Assembly: GCF_009650435.1 (NCBI RefSeq)
Contig: NZ_VVIP01000056.1
Location: forward strand, 1-64,000
From: Foetidibacter luteolus
GTDB lineage: Bacteria; Bacteroidota; Bacteroidia; Chitinophagales; Chitinophagaceae
Direction: 5' to 3'
Length of the DNA stretch: 64,000 nucleotides
The notes beneath the pieces are model-generated. The model did not search any database, was not told the origin of the DNA, and was given only the letters and a program-made list of their open reading frames with translations. Made by a program: the position numbers and the translations under genes. Positions 16,647 through 25,175 of the stretch are shown in pieces (positions within the stretch are counted from its first letter, which is position 1; the number at the start of each line of letters is the position of its first letter).

Positions 16647-17045
16647 ATGGCGGAAATCACTTATCAGGCTTTTCAAAAGCCGATTGAACAGCGCCTAATA
16701 GATGCCGCATGCATTTATTGGGAAGTTGATCGCTCGTATTTCTCAAACGCAATACCAGATATGTTAGAGAGCCAGCGGAAGGCTATACTGTATTATCTGG
16801 TTAAGCAGCATACGGATTTTACTTATGCAAGCATTGCAAAAATTTTTGGGCACAAATCACATTCCCACGTTGTGAGGCTCACCCAAAACATTGAGGCTCG
16901 TATGCATGTTCAACCGGAAATAAGTAGAGCAATGAACCATATAACGCATTTGGCATCAAAGCTTGACGCACAATTTATTACTACAAATGTGCAATTCATT
17001 AATAACCAACTTCAAATTACCGCACAATGGCCCAATATACAGTAG
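16647..17045 (+). CDS. Phage protein with DnaA domain IV-like helix-turn-helix
   Basis: A 132-residue protein. Residues about 12-85 follow the pattern of the DnaA C-terminal DNA-binding domain: a helix (IEQRLIDAACIYWEV), then RKAILYYLVKQHTDFTYASI, IAKIFGHKSHSHVVRLTQNI. In DnaA the corresponding DHSTV region reads the DnaA box; here it is HSHVV. The AAA+ part of DnaA is absent. It lies between terminase and gpW, so it could mark DNA for packaging or regulate late genes. Confidence 0.6.
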   Translation: MAEITYQAFQKPIEQRLIDAACIYWEVDRSYFSNAIPDMLESQRKAILYYLVKQHTDFTYASIAKIFGHKSHSHVVRLTQNIEARMHVQPEISRAMNHITHLASKLDAQFITTNVQFINNQLQITAQWPNIQ

Positions 17046-17230
17046 CCCAATACACAGCAATTACAGCCGCCTACGCCCAGGGTGTAACGCATGTTGAGTA
17101 TGGAGACAAACGAATTATTTACCGGTCCCTCAATGAAATGAAACAGATTATTGAGGAAATGCAAATTGATTTAGGGCTTAAAAAAGTCACAAGAAAGAAA
17201 TATGCACAATTTACAAAAGGCTTACAATGA
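17027..17230 (+). CDS. Head-tail joining protein, gpW family
   Basis: A 67-residue protein matching lambda gpW: AQYTAITAAYAQGV, VEYGDKRIIYRSLNEMKQIIEEM. gpW fills the portal after packaging and lets the tail attach. It overlaps the upstream gene by 19 bases and the portal gene by ATGA, which is the usual packed order of W and B in lambda-type heads. Confidence 0.92.
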   Translation: MAQYTVAQYTAITAAYAQGVTHVEYGDKRIIYRSLNEMKQIIEEMQIDLGLKKVTRKKYAQFTKGLQ

Positions 17231-18753
17231 ATTTTATAGACAAACTTATCGGATATGTAAACCCGAAAGCCGGGTTTCAGCGGGTGCAAAACCGTGCCCG
17301 CATGCATGCGATGGATGGCCAGGTTAGGCGCTATGAAGGTGCTGCAGCCGGGCGCCGGCATGCCAGTTGGATGGCAAAAGCAAATCCGTCAGTAAACCAG
17401 TTGATTAACAAAGATCACAAAACTTTGGTTGGCCGGGCCAGGGATTTGGCAATAAACAACCCGTACGCAAAAAAGGCGCCTGTTTCCATTGCAAACAATG
17501 TTGTAGGTACTGGTATAATACCTACGCCAAAAGTGGTACAGGTAGTAAAAGATGGCAAGGTAGTAGCCGCGGGGATTAGCGAACAAACAGAAAAATTATT
17601 AGCCGCCGCCTGGAAAGAATGGGCCGAAAATTTAAGCTGTGATTATGACGGGGACTTTAATTTTTACGGGTTGCAATACATCGCTATGCGAACTATAGCA
17701 ACATCCGGAGAAATTTTAGCCATAAGAAAGCGGGTTAAAACCGATGTTAACAAGTTCGGCTTTCAGATCAAGCTTTTGGAAGGGGACTATATTGATACTT
17801 CAAAGCACAGCGATAAAGATAGTGGCGGTGGTTATACCCTGTATGGCGTTAAATTCGATGCACAAAACAAGCGTTCAGGCTACTACATATTCGATCGCCA
17901 CCCTTCAGACGGCAGCGCTCAAAGCAGCTTTGTTAAGATTGAAGATATAATACATGTTTATGATGTGGAACGAGTTGGCCAAACTCGCGGCGTACCTTTT
18001 GCGGCTTCTACGTTATTAAAGCAAAGGGATTTAGACGACTATGAAGATGCTGAATTGTTGGGCAAAAAAGTGCAATCTTGTATGCCAATTTTTGTTACAA
18101 AAAATGACGTTGACCCGGACAATGCAAGCGAAGAAGAAAACATAGAGAGCTTGGAGCCTGGGCAAATAAACTATTTACGGAATGGCGAGAGTGTTACACT
18201 TGGCAGCACGCCGGTAAGTGCCGGCTTCACCGACTTCACCCGCACACAGCATCGTGCTATAGCTAATGGGTATGGCCTGACATACGAGAACTTTACCGGC
18301 GATCTTTCAAATGTAAATTTTTCTTCCGGCAGAATGGGCGCTTTGGAATTTGCTAAGACGGTTGAATATTGGCAATACCTCATGTTCATTCCTCACTTTT
18401 GTGATAAGGCTTTTACCTGGTTTGTTGAAGGTGCAAAGATTGCGGCGGGAATAAATAAAGATTTGGTAATCAAATGTTTATGGACTGCCCCGCGCCGGGA
18501 AATGATAGACCCAATGAAAGAAATTTCTGCACAAAGGTTAAATGTACGCAGTGGCTTTACAACCTGGCAAAATGTGGTAAAAGAAAACGGGTACAACCCC
18601 GAAGATATTTTAGCCGATCTTAAAGCGGCCAATAAAATGTTTAAAGATGCTGGCTTAATAGTCGAATCCGACCCAGCTACAGAAGTTGCATTGAAACAAC
18701 CCGCACCTGTTAAAAATGAAGCTGGTAACGCTCAAAGCAAAGAAGGAAAGTAA
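17227..18753 (+). CDS. Portal protein, lambda GpB family
   Basis: A 508-residue portal that forms the dodecameric ring for DNA entry. Family features are visible: RARDLAINNPYAKKAPVSI and NNVVGTGI near residues 60-95, GEILAIRKR, and the central ring region with VYDVERVGQTRGVPFAAS. It is coupled to gpW (ATGA) and overlaps the next gene by 38 bases. Length agrees with the lambda portal family. Confidence 0.93.
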   Translation: MNFIDKLIGYVNPKAGFQRVQNRARMHAMDGQVRRYEGAAAGRRHASWMAKANPSVNQLINKDHKTLVGRARDLAINNPYAKKAPVSIANNVVGTGIIPTPKVVQVVKDGKVVAAGISEQTEKLLAAAWKEWAENLSCDYDGDFNFYGLQYIAMRTIATSGEILAIRKRVKTDVNKFGFQIKLLEGDYIDTSKHSDKDSGGGYTLYGVKFDAQNKRSGYYIFDRHPSDGSAQSSFVKIEDIIHVYDVERVGQTRGVPFAASTLLKQRDLDDYEDAELLGKKVQSCMPIFVTKNDVDPDNASEEENIESLEPGQINYLRNGESVTLGSTPVSAGFTDFTRTQHRAIANGYGLTYENFTGDLSNVNFSSGRMGALEFAKTVEYWQYLMFIPHFCDKAFTWFVEGAKIAAGINKDLVIKCLWTAPRREMIDPMKEISAQRLNVRSGFTTWQNVVKENGYNPEDILADLKAANKMFKDAGLIVESDPATEVALKQPAPVKNEAGNAQSKEGK

Positions 18754-19054
18754 GTATAAAAATCAAAAGTGCATTGTGAACGGTATAACGTTTGCCTCTA
18801 TCAAAGAGGCCAAACGTTATACCGATTTGTATTACCTGGAAAAGGCCGGTGAAATCTCTGCACTGCAACTTCAGGTCCCGTTTCCTATCGTAATCAACAG
18901 CCAAAAGGTCTGTACGTACGTTGCTGACTTTGTTTATCTAACCAAAAAAGGCGATCGTGTTATTGAAGATGCCAAAGGCTTTAGGACTGGAATTTTCAAG
19001 CTCAAAGCAAAGCTTTTGTTAGCTATGTATGGCGTAACTATTAAAGAAATTTGA
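18716..19054 (+). CDS. DUF1064 protein, endonuclease-like
   Basis: A 112-residue member of DUF1064: KYKNQKCIVNGITFASIKEAKRY, AGEISALQLQVPFPI, YVADFVYLTKKGDRVIEDAKG. The E ... D ... E-x-K arrangement (KEAKRY, ADF, IEDAKG) fits a PD-(D/E)XK-type nuclease core, related by pattern to T7 endonuclease I, so Holliday-junction or branch cleavage during packaging is plausible. It overlaps the portal gene end. The family is confident, the activity inferred. Confidence 0.85.
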   Translation: MKLVTLKAKKESKYKNQKCIVNGITFASIKEAKRYTDLYYLEKAGEISALQLQVPFPIVINSQKVCTYVADFVYLTKKGDRVIEDAKGFRTGIFKLKAKLLLAMYGVTIKEI

Positions 19055-19056
19055 TT

Positions 19057-19103
19057 TTGTCTCAATCTTGTCTCAATGTGCCCTAAAAGTCTTCGGTAAT
19101 TCG
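19057..19103 (+). promoter_or_regulatory. Phage module promoter, TTGTCTCAAT tandem repeat, copy 1
   Basis: Two direct copies of TTGTCTCAAT (19057-19066 and 19068-19077) are followed by GTGCC and, 14 bases later, by TAATTCG (19097-19103), a weak -7 box. The protease-capsid ATG is 29 nt after GTGCC. The same element precedes the baseplate and lysis modules. The 11-bp period places both repeats on one helix face, as for an activator dimer. Confidence 0.65.
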
Positions 19104-19111
19104 TCGTCGTA

Positions 19112-21091
19112 ATGAGTAATAAGACAATCACACAAAAGCAGGATGAACGTTTTTACACTCGTGCGCAAGTTGATAGCGCCACGATTGTAGACACAGATGC
19201 TGAAAAGTCCTTTGAAGTAACGTTCGCCACTGAAACGCCGGTTTTTCGCCGTTCCTGGGAAGAAAATTTTAATGAAATTCTTTCCTGCCTTCCCGAGCAC
19301 ATTAGGAGCGAAAGGCTTGATGAAGGTGCTGTGCCATTGCTTGACAATCACGACCGGTGGAGCGGTGTTAAGGGTCAATTAGGTATTGTGACTGAATGGA
19401 GCGTTAAGAACAAAGTTTGCCGGGCTAAAATCATGTTTTCTACCCGTGAAGAACTGAAGGAAATTTGGGGCGATATAAAGGCAAAAATCATTCGCTCCAT
19501 AAGTTGCGGGTACAATGTTTACAAGTATATCCGCGAAGTTGTTTCTGATAACTCAATACCTAATTACACGGCTACCGATTGGGAGCCAATGGAAATTTCT
19601 TTAGCTCCTGTACCTGCGGACTTTAGAAGCAAAATACGCAACGACAGCCAAGTAGTTGCACACGATGTAATCATAGAAAATCTTTCACCCGTTCAAAATG
19701 TACGTTCAAATATGGAAAAAGAAACAGAAGTAGTAGAGAAGACTACTACAAACCCACAGCCGGAAGCTGGTAGCCGTTCTGCTACTCCTGTTGCGCCCGC
19801 TGTTGATGCGGCACAGGTGCGTGCCGATGCCGTAAAGGCCGAAAGAATCCGCGCCGCTTCAATTCGTACCCGCGTAGCATCCGCTAAGCTGGGCGAAGAA
19901 TTTGCTAACGACCTTATCGAAAGAGGCGTAACACTGGAAGAAGCAAGCAATGAAATTTTTGCAAAACTGGCAGCGAACGACACAACACCGGCAGTTCGTA
20001 ACGCTTCTGTTACTTCTGCAACAATTGTGGTTGATGAAGTGGAAAACACTCGTAAGGCAATGAGCGATGCGCTTTTGCACCGTTCAACCCCTGGCAGCGT
20101 GAAGCTGGAAGGCAAAGCCCAGGATTATAGGTTTATGAGCATGATGGATATGGCCCGCGCCTGCCTGATTGCAAAAGGCGAAAAAGCTTACGGCTACAGC
20201 CCTAACGAACTTATCAGCCGCGCCATTGCTACAACCGATTACCCATTGCTGTTAAACAGTACCGTAGAGCGCACTATACGTAAAACTTACGAGGCGTTAC
20301 CGGTAGAGTGGAAGCAGATTGCAAAGCAGATTACCGCTAAAGATTTCCGTGAAAAAACCGGTATTGCATACGATGGTAAAATAACTTTTGAAGAAATCGC
20401 ACAAGGCGGGGAATATACCGAAAGCAAATTTCTGGAAAACGAAAGCGCAAAAATTAAACTGAAGACTTACGGCAAGAAGGTAAGTATCACAAGGCAGACG
20501 ATTATAAATGATGACTTAGACGTATTTTCTAAGTTGCCTTCTCTTATTGCCCGCGGCGCGGCTAATTTCCAGGCAGATATGGTTTGGGGATTACTTACCA
20601 ACGGAACTACGAAAACGCCTGACAATGTAAACCTATTCCACGCAAGCCACGGCAATTTGGCCGGTAGCGGTGCAGCCCCTTCAGAAACAACTTTAAGCGC
20701 TGCAAGGGTGGCAATGTGGAAACAAAAAACCCTTGCTGGTGAACCAATGCCAATTGCGCCCAAACATATTATTGTGCCTATTGAATTACTCACTACCGTT
20801 GAAAAGCTTTTAACGGGCATAGTTGCGAGCACAACCGGCGACGTAAATATTTGGGCAGGGAAACTTTCACCTATTACAAATCCGCGCTTAACTAATGCTA
20901 CTGCCTGGTACTTGGCGGGTGATATGCAGGAAAACGAAGGCTTAGTGTATGCTTACCTGGAAGGCGAAGAAGGCATTTTTGTTGACAAGGAAATAGATTT
21001 TAACAACGATTGCGTTGTAACAAAAGCTCGCTTAGACTTTGCCGCCGCGGCATGGGATCACAGGCCATTTTACAAGAACCCAGGCGCTTAA
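19112..21091 (+). CDS. Fused prohead protease and major capsid protein
   Basis: A 659-residue fusion. Residues 1-190 resemble the prohead protease: H80 in LLDNHDR, a serine in IRSISCGYN (S129 or S131), and the EPMEISLAPVPAD segment, a likely His-Ser-acid set. A charged Ala/Glu-rich helical linker (about 190-330) would serve as scaffold. The C-terminal 320 residues are the capsid subunit (Mu-like major-head type, HK97 fold by inference). Self-cleavage would free the capsid protein during maturation. It is the first gene after a TTGTCTCAAT promoter. Confidence 0.88.
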   Translation: MSNKTITQKQDERFYTRAQVDSATIVDTDAEKSFEVTFATETPVFRRSWEENFNEILSCLPEHIRSERLDEGAVPLLDNHDRWSGVKGQLGIVTEWSVKNKVCRAKIMFSTREELKEIWGDIKAKIIRSISCGYNVYKYIREVVSDNSIPNYTATDWEPMEISLAPVPADFRSKIRNDSQVVAHDVIIENLSPVQNVRSNMEKETEVVEKTTTNPQPEAGSRSATPVAPAVDAAQVRADAVKAERIRAASIRTRVASAKLGEEFANDLIERGVTLEEASNEIFAKLAANDTTPAVRNASVTSATIVVDEVENTRKAMSDALLHRSTPGSVKLEGKAQDYRFMSMMDMARACLIAKGEKAYGYSPNELISRAIATTDYPLLLNSTVERTIRKTYEALPVEWKQIAKQITAKDFREKTGIAYDGKITFEEIAQGGEYTESKFLENESAKIKLKTYGKKVSITRQTIINDDLDVFSKLPSLIARGAANFQADMVWGLLTNGTTKTPDNVNLFHASHGNLAGSGAAPSETTLSAARVAMWKQKTLAGEPMPIAPKHIIVPIELLTTVEKLLTGIVASTTGDVNIWAGKLSPITNPRLTNATAWYLAGDMQENEGLVYAYLEGEEGIFVDKEIDFNNDCVVTKARLDFAAAAWDHRPFYKNPGA

Positions 21092-21136
21092 TTGATGCCT
21101 TTAGTTTAACAGAAGTCAAAAAAAATTAAGAAAATC

Positions 21137-21160
21137 AGCCGGGCTTTAAATGGCCCGGCT
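21137..21160 (+). terminator. Hairpin after capsid gene
   Basis: An 8-bp stem AGCCGGGC / GCCCGGCT with an 8-base loop lies between the capsid and decoration genes. It lacks a clear T-tract, so it may be a partial terminator or a 3' stabiliser that raises capsid mRNA relative to downstream genes. Confidence 0.5.
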
Positions 21161-21175
21161 ATCAAACAAAATAGT

Positions 21176-21505
21176 ATGAAAAATTTTCGCGCAAACGGGG
21201 ATTCAATACAGCCAATTGCAGGCGTTGGCGGCGTAGTTGGTGGCAGCATCATTGCAATTGTTAGCCTTGTTGGGATAGTGGTGGCTGACGCCGCTGAAGG
21301 CGAGGCGTACACGCTTCAGCTTAAGGGCGCGTTTAGCGATGTTCCAAAAGCTACAGGTGAATCATGGGCTGTTGGTGATAAGCTTTATTTAAAAGCTGAC
21401 GGCACCAGCCTTACTAAAACGGCAACGAACAACACATTTGCGGGCTACGCTTATGCAACAGCGCAAAGCGCCGACACAATCGGCAGTATTCTTTTAGCCA
21501 ACTAA
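21176..21505 (+). CDS. DUF2190-type capsid decoration protein
   Basis: A 109-residue beta-rich protein with the DUF2190 pattern: an N-terminal valine/glycine-rich stretch, AYTLQLKGAFSDVPKA, WAVGDKLYLKADGTSLT and AGYAYATAQSADT. These proteins bind the outer capsid as cement or decoration and normally follow the capsid gene, as here. It is bracketed by two hairpins, consistent with a strongly expressed monocistronic segment. Confidence 0.8.
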   Translation: MKNFRANGDSIQPIAGVGGVVGGSIIAIVSLVGIVVADAAEGEAYTLQLKGAFSDVPKATGESWAVGDKLYLKADGTSLTKTATNNTFAGYAYATAQSADTIGSILLAN

Positions 21506-21510
21506 ACTAC

Positions 21511-21539
21511 TAAGGCCCCTTAAGATGGGGCCTTATTTG
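21511..21539 (+). terminator. Rho-independent terminator
   Basis: A perfect 9-bp stem TAAGGCCCC / GGGGCCTTA with a 7-base loop, followed by TTTGA. It lies between the decoration and head-tail genes. Confidence 0.65.
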
Positions 21540-21543
21540 AAAC

Positions 21544-21951
21544 ATGGGTAACATTTTTGACGGCATACAAAATACAGCATTTGACATTGTTACTCAAACA
21601 TTCGGCTACCCTGCATTCTGGACGCCTTCGCAGCAAGATGCTTTTAGCCCTGAATTTACCGGCGAATTTGGTGAATATGGATTAGAGCCAAACGGCGAAA
21701 CGCAAACCGCTCAAATTCTCTTTAAAGAGCCTACCGAGAAGTTTGGCCTTAGTGACAATGACTACGAAATAGATGCCTATTACATGGAGTACCGTAAAGG
21801 AACTTTTCTTGGTCTTAAGTCTTCAGTTAATGCCGGAAGTCTTGAAACGGTTACTATTGAAACGCAGGACGGCCCAACAGATTTTTTTGTGAAGGGAATT
21901 AAGGCAAAATACGACGGTAGAACCATTATCGCAACACTCGTTACAAAATGA
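21544..21951 (+). CDS. Putative head-tail connector
   Basis: A 135-residue beta-rich protein. Its position directly after the capsid and decoration genes and before the Gp37-like gene is that of the gpFII-type head-tail joining proteins; the C-terminal VKGIKAKYDGRTIIATLV is consistent with such a small barrel. Sequence similarity is weak by eye, so the call rests mainly on position. It overlaps the next start by ATGA. Confidence 0.55.
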   Translation: MGNIFDGIQNTAFDIVTQTFGYPAFWTPSQQDAFSPEFTGEFGEYGLEPNGETQTAQILFKEPTEKFGLSDNDYEIDAYYMEYRKGTFLGLKSSVNAGSLETVTIETQDGPTDFFVKGIKAKYDGRTIIATLVTK

Positions 21952-22451
21952 ATTACGAAGTAGCAGAATTGGAAATAGCGGCGCGCATTAACGAAAAGCT
22001 TATTGCTGCAGGCTTGCAGGGTTCATTTGTGGCAGTAGCAATACCAGACACGGAAAAAGCCGCGCAGGACGTTGAAAAAGACATTGAGCGCGGAAGGGTT
22101 ATAGTTGAGCACGTAGATAGCACCTTCGACCCTGATCAGGGCACGGACGTTTCAATAGTTTCGGAACGGGTAAAATTCAGGCTTTCTTTTTTGGCGCGTT
22201 CTCTACGCGGTCCCGTAAGCGTTTATAAGTTGGTTGAATTGTGTAAGCTGTATTTAGTTGGCTTCAAACTTTCTAACTCCGAAAGGCTGGTACCGGTAAA
22301 GCACGGCCGGCAACAAGTCGAAGAAAACCAATACCAGGTTTATTTAGAGTTTGAATGTAAGACGCTAAATGTACAGGTAGATGAAACGCCGGAGCCTGCT
22401 ATTGGTGGCCCATTGTCGGGTATATCCTGGGAAGAACAATTCAACAACTAA
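21948..22451 (+). CDS. Gp37/DUF1834-like tail terminator protein
   Basis: A 167-residue protein of the type found before sheath genes in Mu-like phages (Gp37/DUF1834): an N-terminal helix AELEIAARINEKL, then a beta sheet with RVIVEHVDSTF, RVKFRLSFLARSL and YQVYLEFECKTL. Such proteins cap the tail tube and limit its length. It is coupled to the connector gene. Confidence 0.65.
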   Translation: MNYEVAELEIAARINEKLIAAGLQGSFVAVAIPDTEKAAQDVEKDIERGRVIVEHVDSTFDPDQGTDVSIVSERVKFRLSFLARSLRGPVSVYKLVELCKLYLVGFKLSNSERLVPVKHGRQQVEENQYQVYLEFECKTLNVQVDETPEPAIGGPLSGISWEEQFNN

Positions 22452-22453
22452 GC

Positions 22454-22648
22454 ATGAAAAAATATGTTTATACGGCGGTTAACCCCTGCCATACGATTGT
22501 AAAAATTAATGGCGAAGAAGTGCACGTGTCTTTTGTTAAAGACGAAGTGTATCTACTCCCGTCAAACGAGCCGGAAATTTTGAAGTTGATCGAATCCGGC
22601 TTACTTGAAATTCTAAAATCAAAAAACAAATATTCAAATGGCGACTAA
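22454..22648 (+). CDS. Small protein before sheath, gp38/DUF2635-like position
   Basis: A 64-residue protein (HTIVKINGEEVHVSF, EPEILKLIESGLLEIL). In Mu-like phages a small DUF2635 protein (gp38) occupies the slot directly before the sheath gene; this protein has that position and similar size but only a loose resemblance. It overlaps the sheath gene by 11 bases. Confidence 0.5.
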   Translation: MKKYVYTAVNPCHTIVKINGEEVHVSFVKDEVYLLPSNEPEILKLIESGLLEILKSKNKYSNGD

Positions 22649-24056
22649 TTTCATTCACGGGGTTGAAACCATAGAAATTGATAACGGGTTGGTTGCGGTT
22701 AACGAAGTTAAGACCGCCGTTGTGGGGTTGGTTGGTATAGCTCCTAAAGGCGACAAAAATAAAATTGTTCTTGTGCGGAATACCCAGGATGCCGCGCAGT
22801 TTGGCATTCAGGTTCCGGGCTTCAATATACCGCAGTCGTTAGCGCATATTCTTGCGCAGGGCAATGGTGCGATTTTAGTGGTGAATGTTTTTGACAACGT
22901 GGCGCATACAACTGCTGTAGCTGCTGAAAGCAAAACTGTTGCTGATGGTAAGCTGAAGCTTGCAAGCGCTCCTATTGGCCCTGTTACGCTTTCTAAGCCT
23001 GACGATTCGCCGTCTGATTTTGTGCTTAACACAGATTACACCTTAGATGATTTTGGAAACTTCCAGGTTATCAAAGGCCGTATTGCTAATGGCACTGTAA
23101 TCAAGTTTGCTTACAAAAAATTAAACGCAGCAGCCATAACAGAAGCGGTTATTAATGGTACTGTTGCGGGCAATGGCGCCAGAACAGGGCTGAAGTGTTA
23201 TGATCTTGCTTTCAATCAATTTGGTTATAACGCCAAAATTTTTATTGCTCCTGGCTATAGCGCTATTGCTGCTGTAGCAGCGGAAATGCTGGTGGCAGCT
23301 AATAAGTTCCGCGGCGTTGCCGTACTTGATAGCACCTATGGTATGAGTGTTTCCGATGCCATTGCCGCACGCGGCGGCGCTTCATCTTCCAACTTTAATA
23401 CTGCCGACGAAAGGGCAATTCTTCTATATCCCTACCTGAAGGCCTATGACGAAGCTACGGGCAGCGATCAGGTAGATTTTCCCTATTCTGCATTTTACGC
23501 CGGTGTAATGGCGGCTACAGATCGGGAATTTGGCTACTGGTTTTCGCCATCAAACAAACCAATTCGCGGTATCACAGGCGTTGAAAAACAAATTTCTGCC
23601 AGTCTTAACGACGATACCGCCGACACAAACATATTAAACGCCGCCGGTATAACCACTGTATTTAACAGCTTCGGCACTGGCTTTCTTGCGTGGGGTAACC
23701 GCAACGCTTCATTTCCTGTTAATACGACGCCTAAGAACTTCATTTCAATGCGCCGCATTGCCGACGTAATACACGAATCCCTTGAACAGGCGTGTATGCA
23801 GTTCTCCGACCGGCCTATTAACATGGCTCTGATTGATGACATAAGACAGACCGGCAACAACTTCATAGGGATTCTGGTAGGTCGCGGGGCATTAATTGAA
23901 GGCTCCCGCGTAGTGTTTAAAAAGGCAAACAACCCGGACCCCGATTTAGCCAACGGCCATGTAAAATTTGACATTGAGTTTATGGGCGCCACGCCAGCGG
24001 AAAGAATTACTTTCTTATCTCGCCTGGATATTTCGCTTTACTCAAACCTGCGATAA
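22638..24056 (+). CDS. Contractile tail sheath protein
   Basis: A 472-residue sheath subunit of the P2 FI / Mu L type. The N-terminal GVETIEIDNG, TAVVGLVGIAPKG and a phage-variable middle are followed by the conserved C-terminal domain: NRNASF, FISMRRIADVIHESLEQACMQF, LIDDIRQTGNNFIGILVGRG. It proves a contractile (myovirus-type) tail. The length fits the family. Confidence 0.95.
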   Translation: MATNFIHGVETIEIDNGLVAVNEVKTAVVGLVGIAPKGDKNKIVLVRNTQDAAQFGIQVPGFNIPQSLAHILAQGNGAILVVNVFDNVAHTTAVAAESKTVADGKLKLASAPIGPVTLSKPDDSPSDFVLNTDYTLDDFGNFQVIKGRIANGTVIKFAYKKLNAAAITEAVINGTVAGNGARTGLKCYDLAFNQFGYNAKIFIAPGYSAIAAVAAEMLVAANKFRGVAVLDSTYGMSVSDAIAARGGASSSNFNTADERAILLYPYLKAYDEATGSDQVDFPYSAFYAGVMAATDREFGYWFSPSNKPIRGITGVEKQISASLNDDTADTNILNAAGITTVFNSFGTGFLAWGNRNASFPVNTTPKNFISMRRIADVIHESLEQACMQFSDRPINMALIDDIRQTGNNFIGILVGRGALIEGSRVVFKKANNPDPDLANGHVKFDIEFMGATPAERITFLSRLDISLYSNLR

Positions 24057-24105
24057 GCAAACGGCATAGCAAACAATCTTTTTCAACTAATATAATTTTT
24101 TAAAA

Positions 24106-24624
24106 ATGAGCATAAAGGTTAACAGGTGTACCAATGCCAATGTTTACGTGGATGGCAACTCGTACATGGGCCGCGCCGAAGAAATTACCCTGCCGGAGTA
24201 TCAGGCAAAAATGTCCGATCACAAGGCGCTGGGTATGGTAGGCGAAAGCGAACTGCCGGCAGGCCTTCAAAAAATGTCGGCTAAGTTCAAATGGAACGCG
24301 ATATACGAAGATGTGATGAAGAAAACGCATGACGTGTACAGCGCGTTTCGTATAATGGTGAGAACCTCTGTTGAAACCTGGGAAGGCGGCACAAGGGTTT
24401 CACAGGTGCCGGCAGTTATATACTTAACCGGCAACTGGAAAAAAACCGGCGGACTTGGTTTCAAGGCGCAGGACAACGTAGAGACTGAAAGCGAAATGAA
24501 TGTTACCGCCTATAAAATGGAAATCAACGGTGAAGAAATTGTAGATATTGACATTCTTAACAACAGGTGGCGTGTTGCCGGGGTTGACCAGTTGGCAACA
24601 TACAGGGCAAACCTGGGCCTTTAA
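24106..24624 (+). CDS. Tail tube protein, P2 FII type
   Basis: A 172-residue tube subunit with the family pattern: NANVYVDGNSYMGRAEEITLP, DHKALGMVGESELPAGLQKM, and a C-terminal YKMEINGEEIVDIDILNN. Hexamers stack into the inner tube of the contractile tail. It follows the sheath gene, as in P2 and Mu. Confidence 0.93.
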   Translation: MSIKVNRCTNANVYVDGNSYMGRAEEITLPEYQAKMSDHKALGMVGESELPAGLQKMSAKFKWNAIYEDVMKKTHDVYSAFRIMVRTSVETWEGGTRVSQVPAVIYLTGNWKKTGGLGFKAQDNVETESEMNVTAYKMEINGEEIVDIDILNNRWRVAGVDQLATYRANLGL

Positions 24625-24635
24625 AATTACATAAT

Positions 24636-24664
24636 GGCCCTTCAATTGCGGGGGCCTCTTTTAT
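24636..24664 (+). terminator. Weak terminator after the tube gene
   Basis: A short stem GGCCC / GGGCC with an 11-base loop is followed by TCTTTTAT. A partial terminator here would make sheath and tube more abundant than the chaperone and tape measure. Confidence 0.45.
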
Positions 24665-24690
24665 AGCGAAAAGAGCAAACAAAAACAAAC

Positions 24691-25032
24691 ATGGAAGCAA
24701 TGTTAATCACTGAAGAAGTGGTATTTAAAGAACCAAAAAAAGCTAATGATTTTCCTGCCGGGGAACATGAAATAAGGCATAGCGAAAAAGGCAAACAGTT
24801 GATATACGTTCTTCTCGCTGATGAACGCATAGCCAAAGTGAAACAAGGTACGGGCGCCGCGGTTGAGCAGGCAACAATGATGATGGGTAACGATAAGTCG
24901 AAGTACCTTAGTTCTCTAATGGCGGGCTGCATTGAAATTGACGGCAGGCCTTTAGTAATGGAAGAACTTGCTGAACTGCCCATGAAAAGCTATATGCGGT
25001 TGCAGCTTGCATTTTCAGAGCTAAATTTTTAG
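24691..25032 (+). CDS. Tail assembly chaperone, short form (GpE-like)
   Basis: A 113-residue helical protein (EHEIRHSEKGKQLIYVLLADERI, AELPMKSYMRLQLAFSELNF) in the slot between tube and tape measure, where P2 encodes GpE. Its stop codon is entered through A-AAT-TTT-TAG, so the last two sense codons form the slippery heptamer AAATTTT (25023-25029). A share of ribosomes should shift -1 and make a longer chaperone. These proteins coat the tape measure during assembly. Confidence 0.8.
   Translation: MEAMLITEEVVFKEPKKANDFPAGEHEIRHSEKGKQLIYVLLADERIAKVKQGTGAAVEQATMMMGNDKSKYLSSLMAGCIEIDGRPLVMEELAELPMKSYMRLQLAFSELNF
25023..25029 (+). promoter_or_regulatory. Programmed -1 ribosomal frameshift site
   Basis: AAATTTT is in phase as A-AAT-TTT in the chaperone frame, the X-XXY-YYZ form of a -1 slippery site, and is followed at once by the TAG stop. 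In the -1 frame translation continues uninterrupted to TGA at 25173-25175, one base past the tape-measure ATG. Confidence 0.75.
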
Positions 25033-25175
25033 CAAGCGCTGAAAACATTATGTTTTTGGCGCATTTCTCAAATACACCGCTTTCAGAGCTACTAACCTGG
25101 CCAACCTCTAAGCTTCATTTCTGGTACAATGAAGCACATGCATTGTACAAAAAAATACATCCACAAGGCGAATGA
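25029..25175 (+). CDS. Frameshift extension of tail chaperone (GpE'-like)
   Basis: In the -1 frame, 48 codons follow the slippery site, giving a predicted fusion of about 161 residues (113+48). The extension has the P2 E'-like pattern: helix, NTPLSELLTWPTSKL, then a helix with WYNEAHALYKK. An internal ATG at 25050 could start the piece alone, but the frameshift gives the layout known from P2, lambda (G/GT) and Mu-like phages. The stop overlaps the tape-measure start (ATGA). Confidence 0.75.
   Translation, partial: LASAENIMFLAHFSNTPLSELLTWPTSKLHFWYNEAHALYKKIHPQGE

Noticed and set aside
25050..25175. Independent 41-residue gene after the chaperone
   Set aside because: The internal ATG is possible, but the in-phase slippery heptamer at the stop codon makes a frameshift product the better reading.
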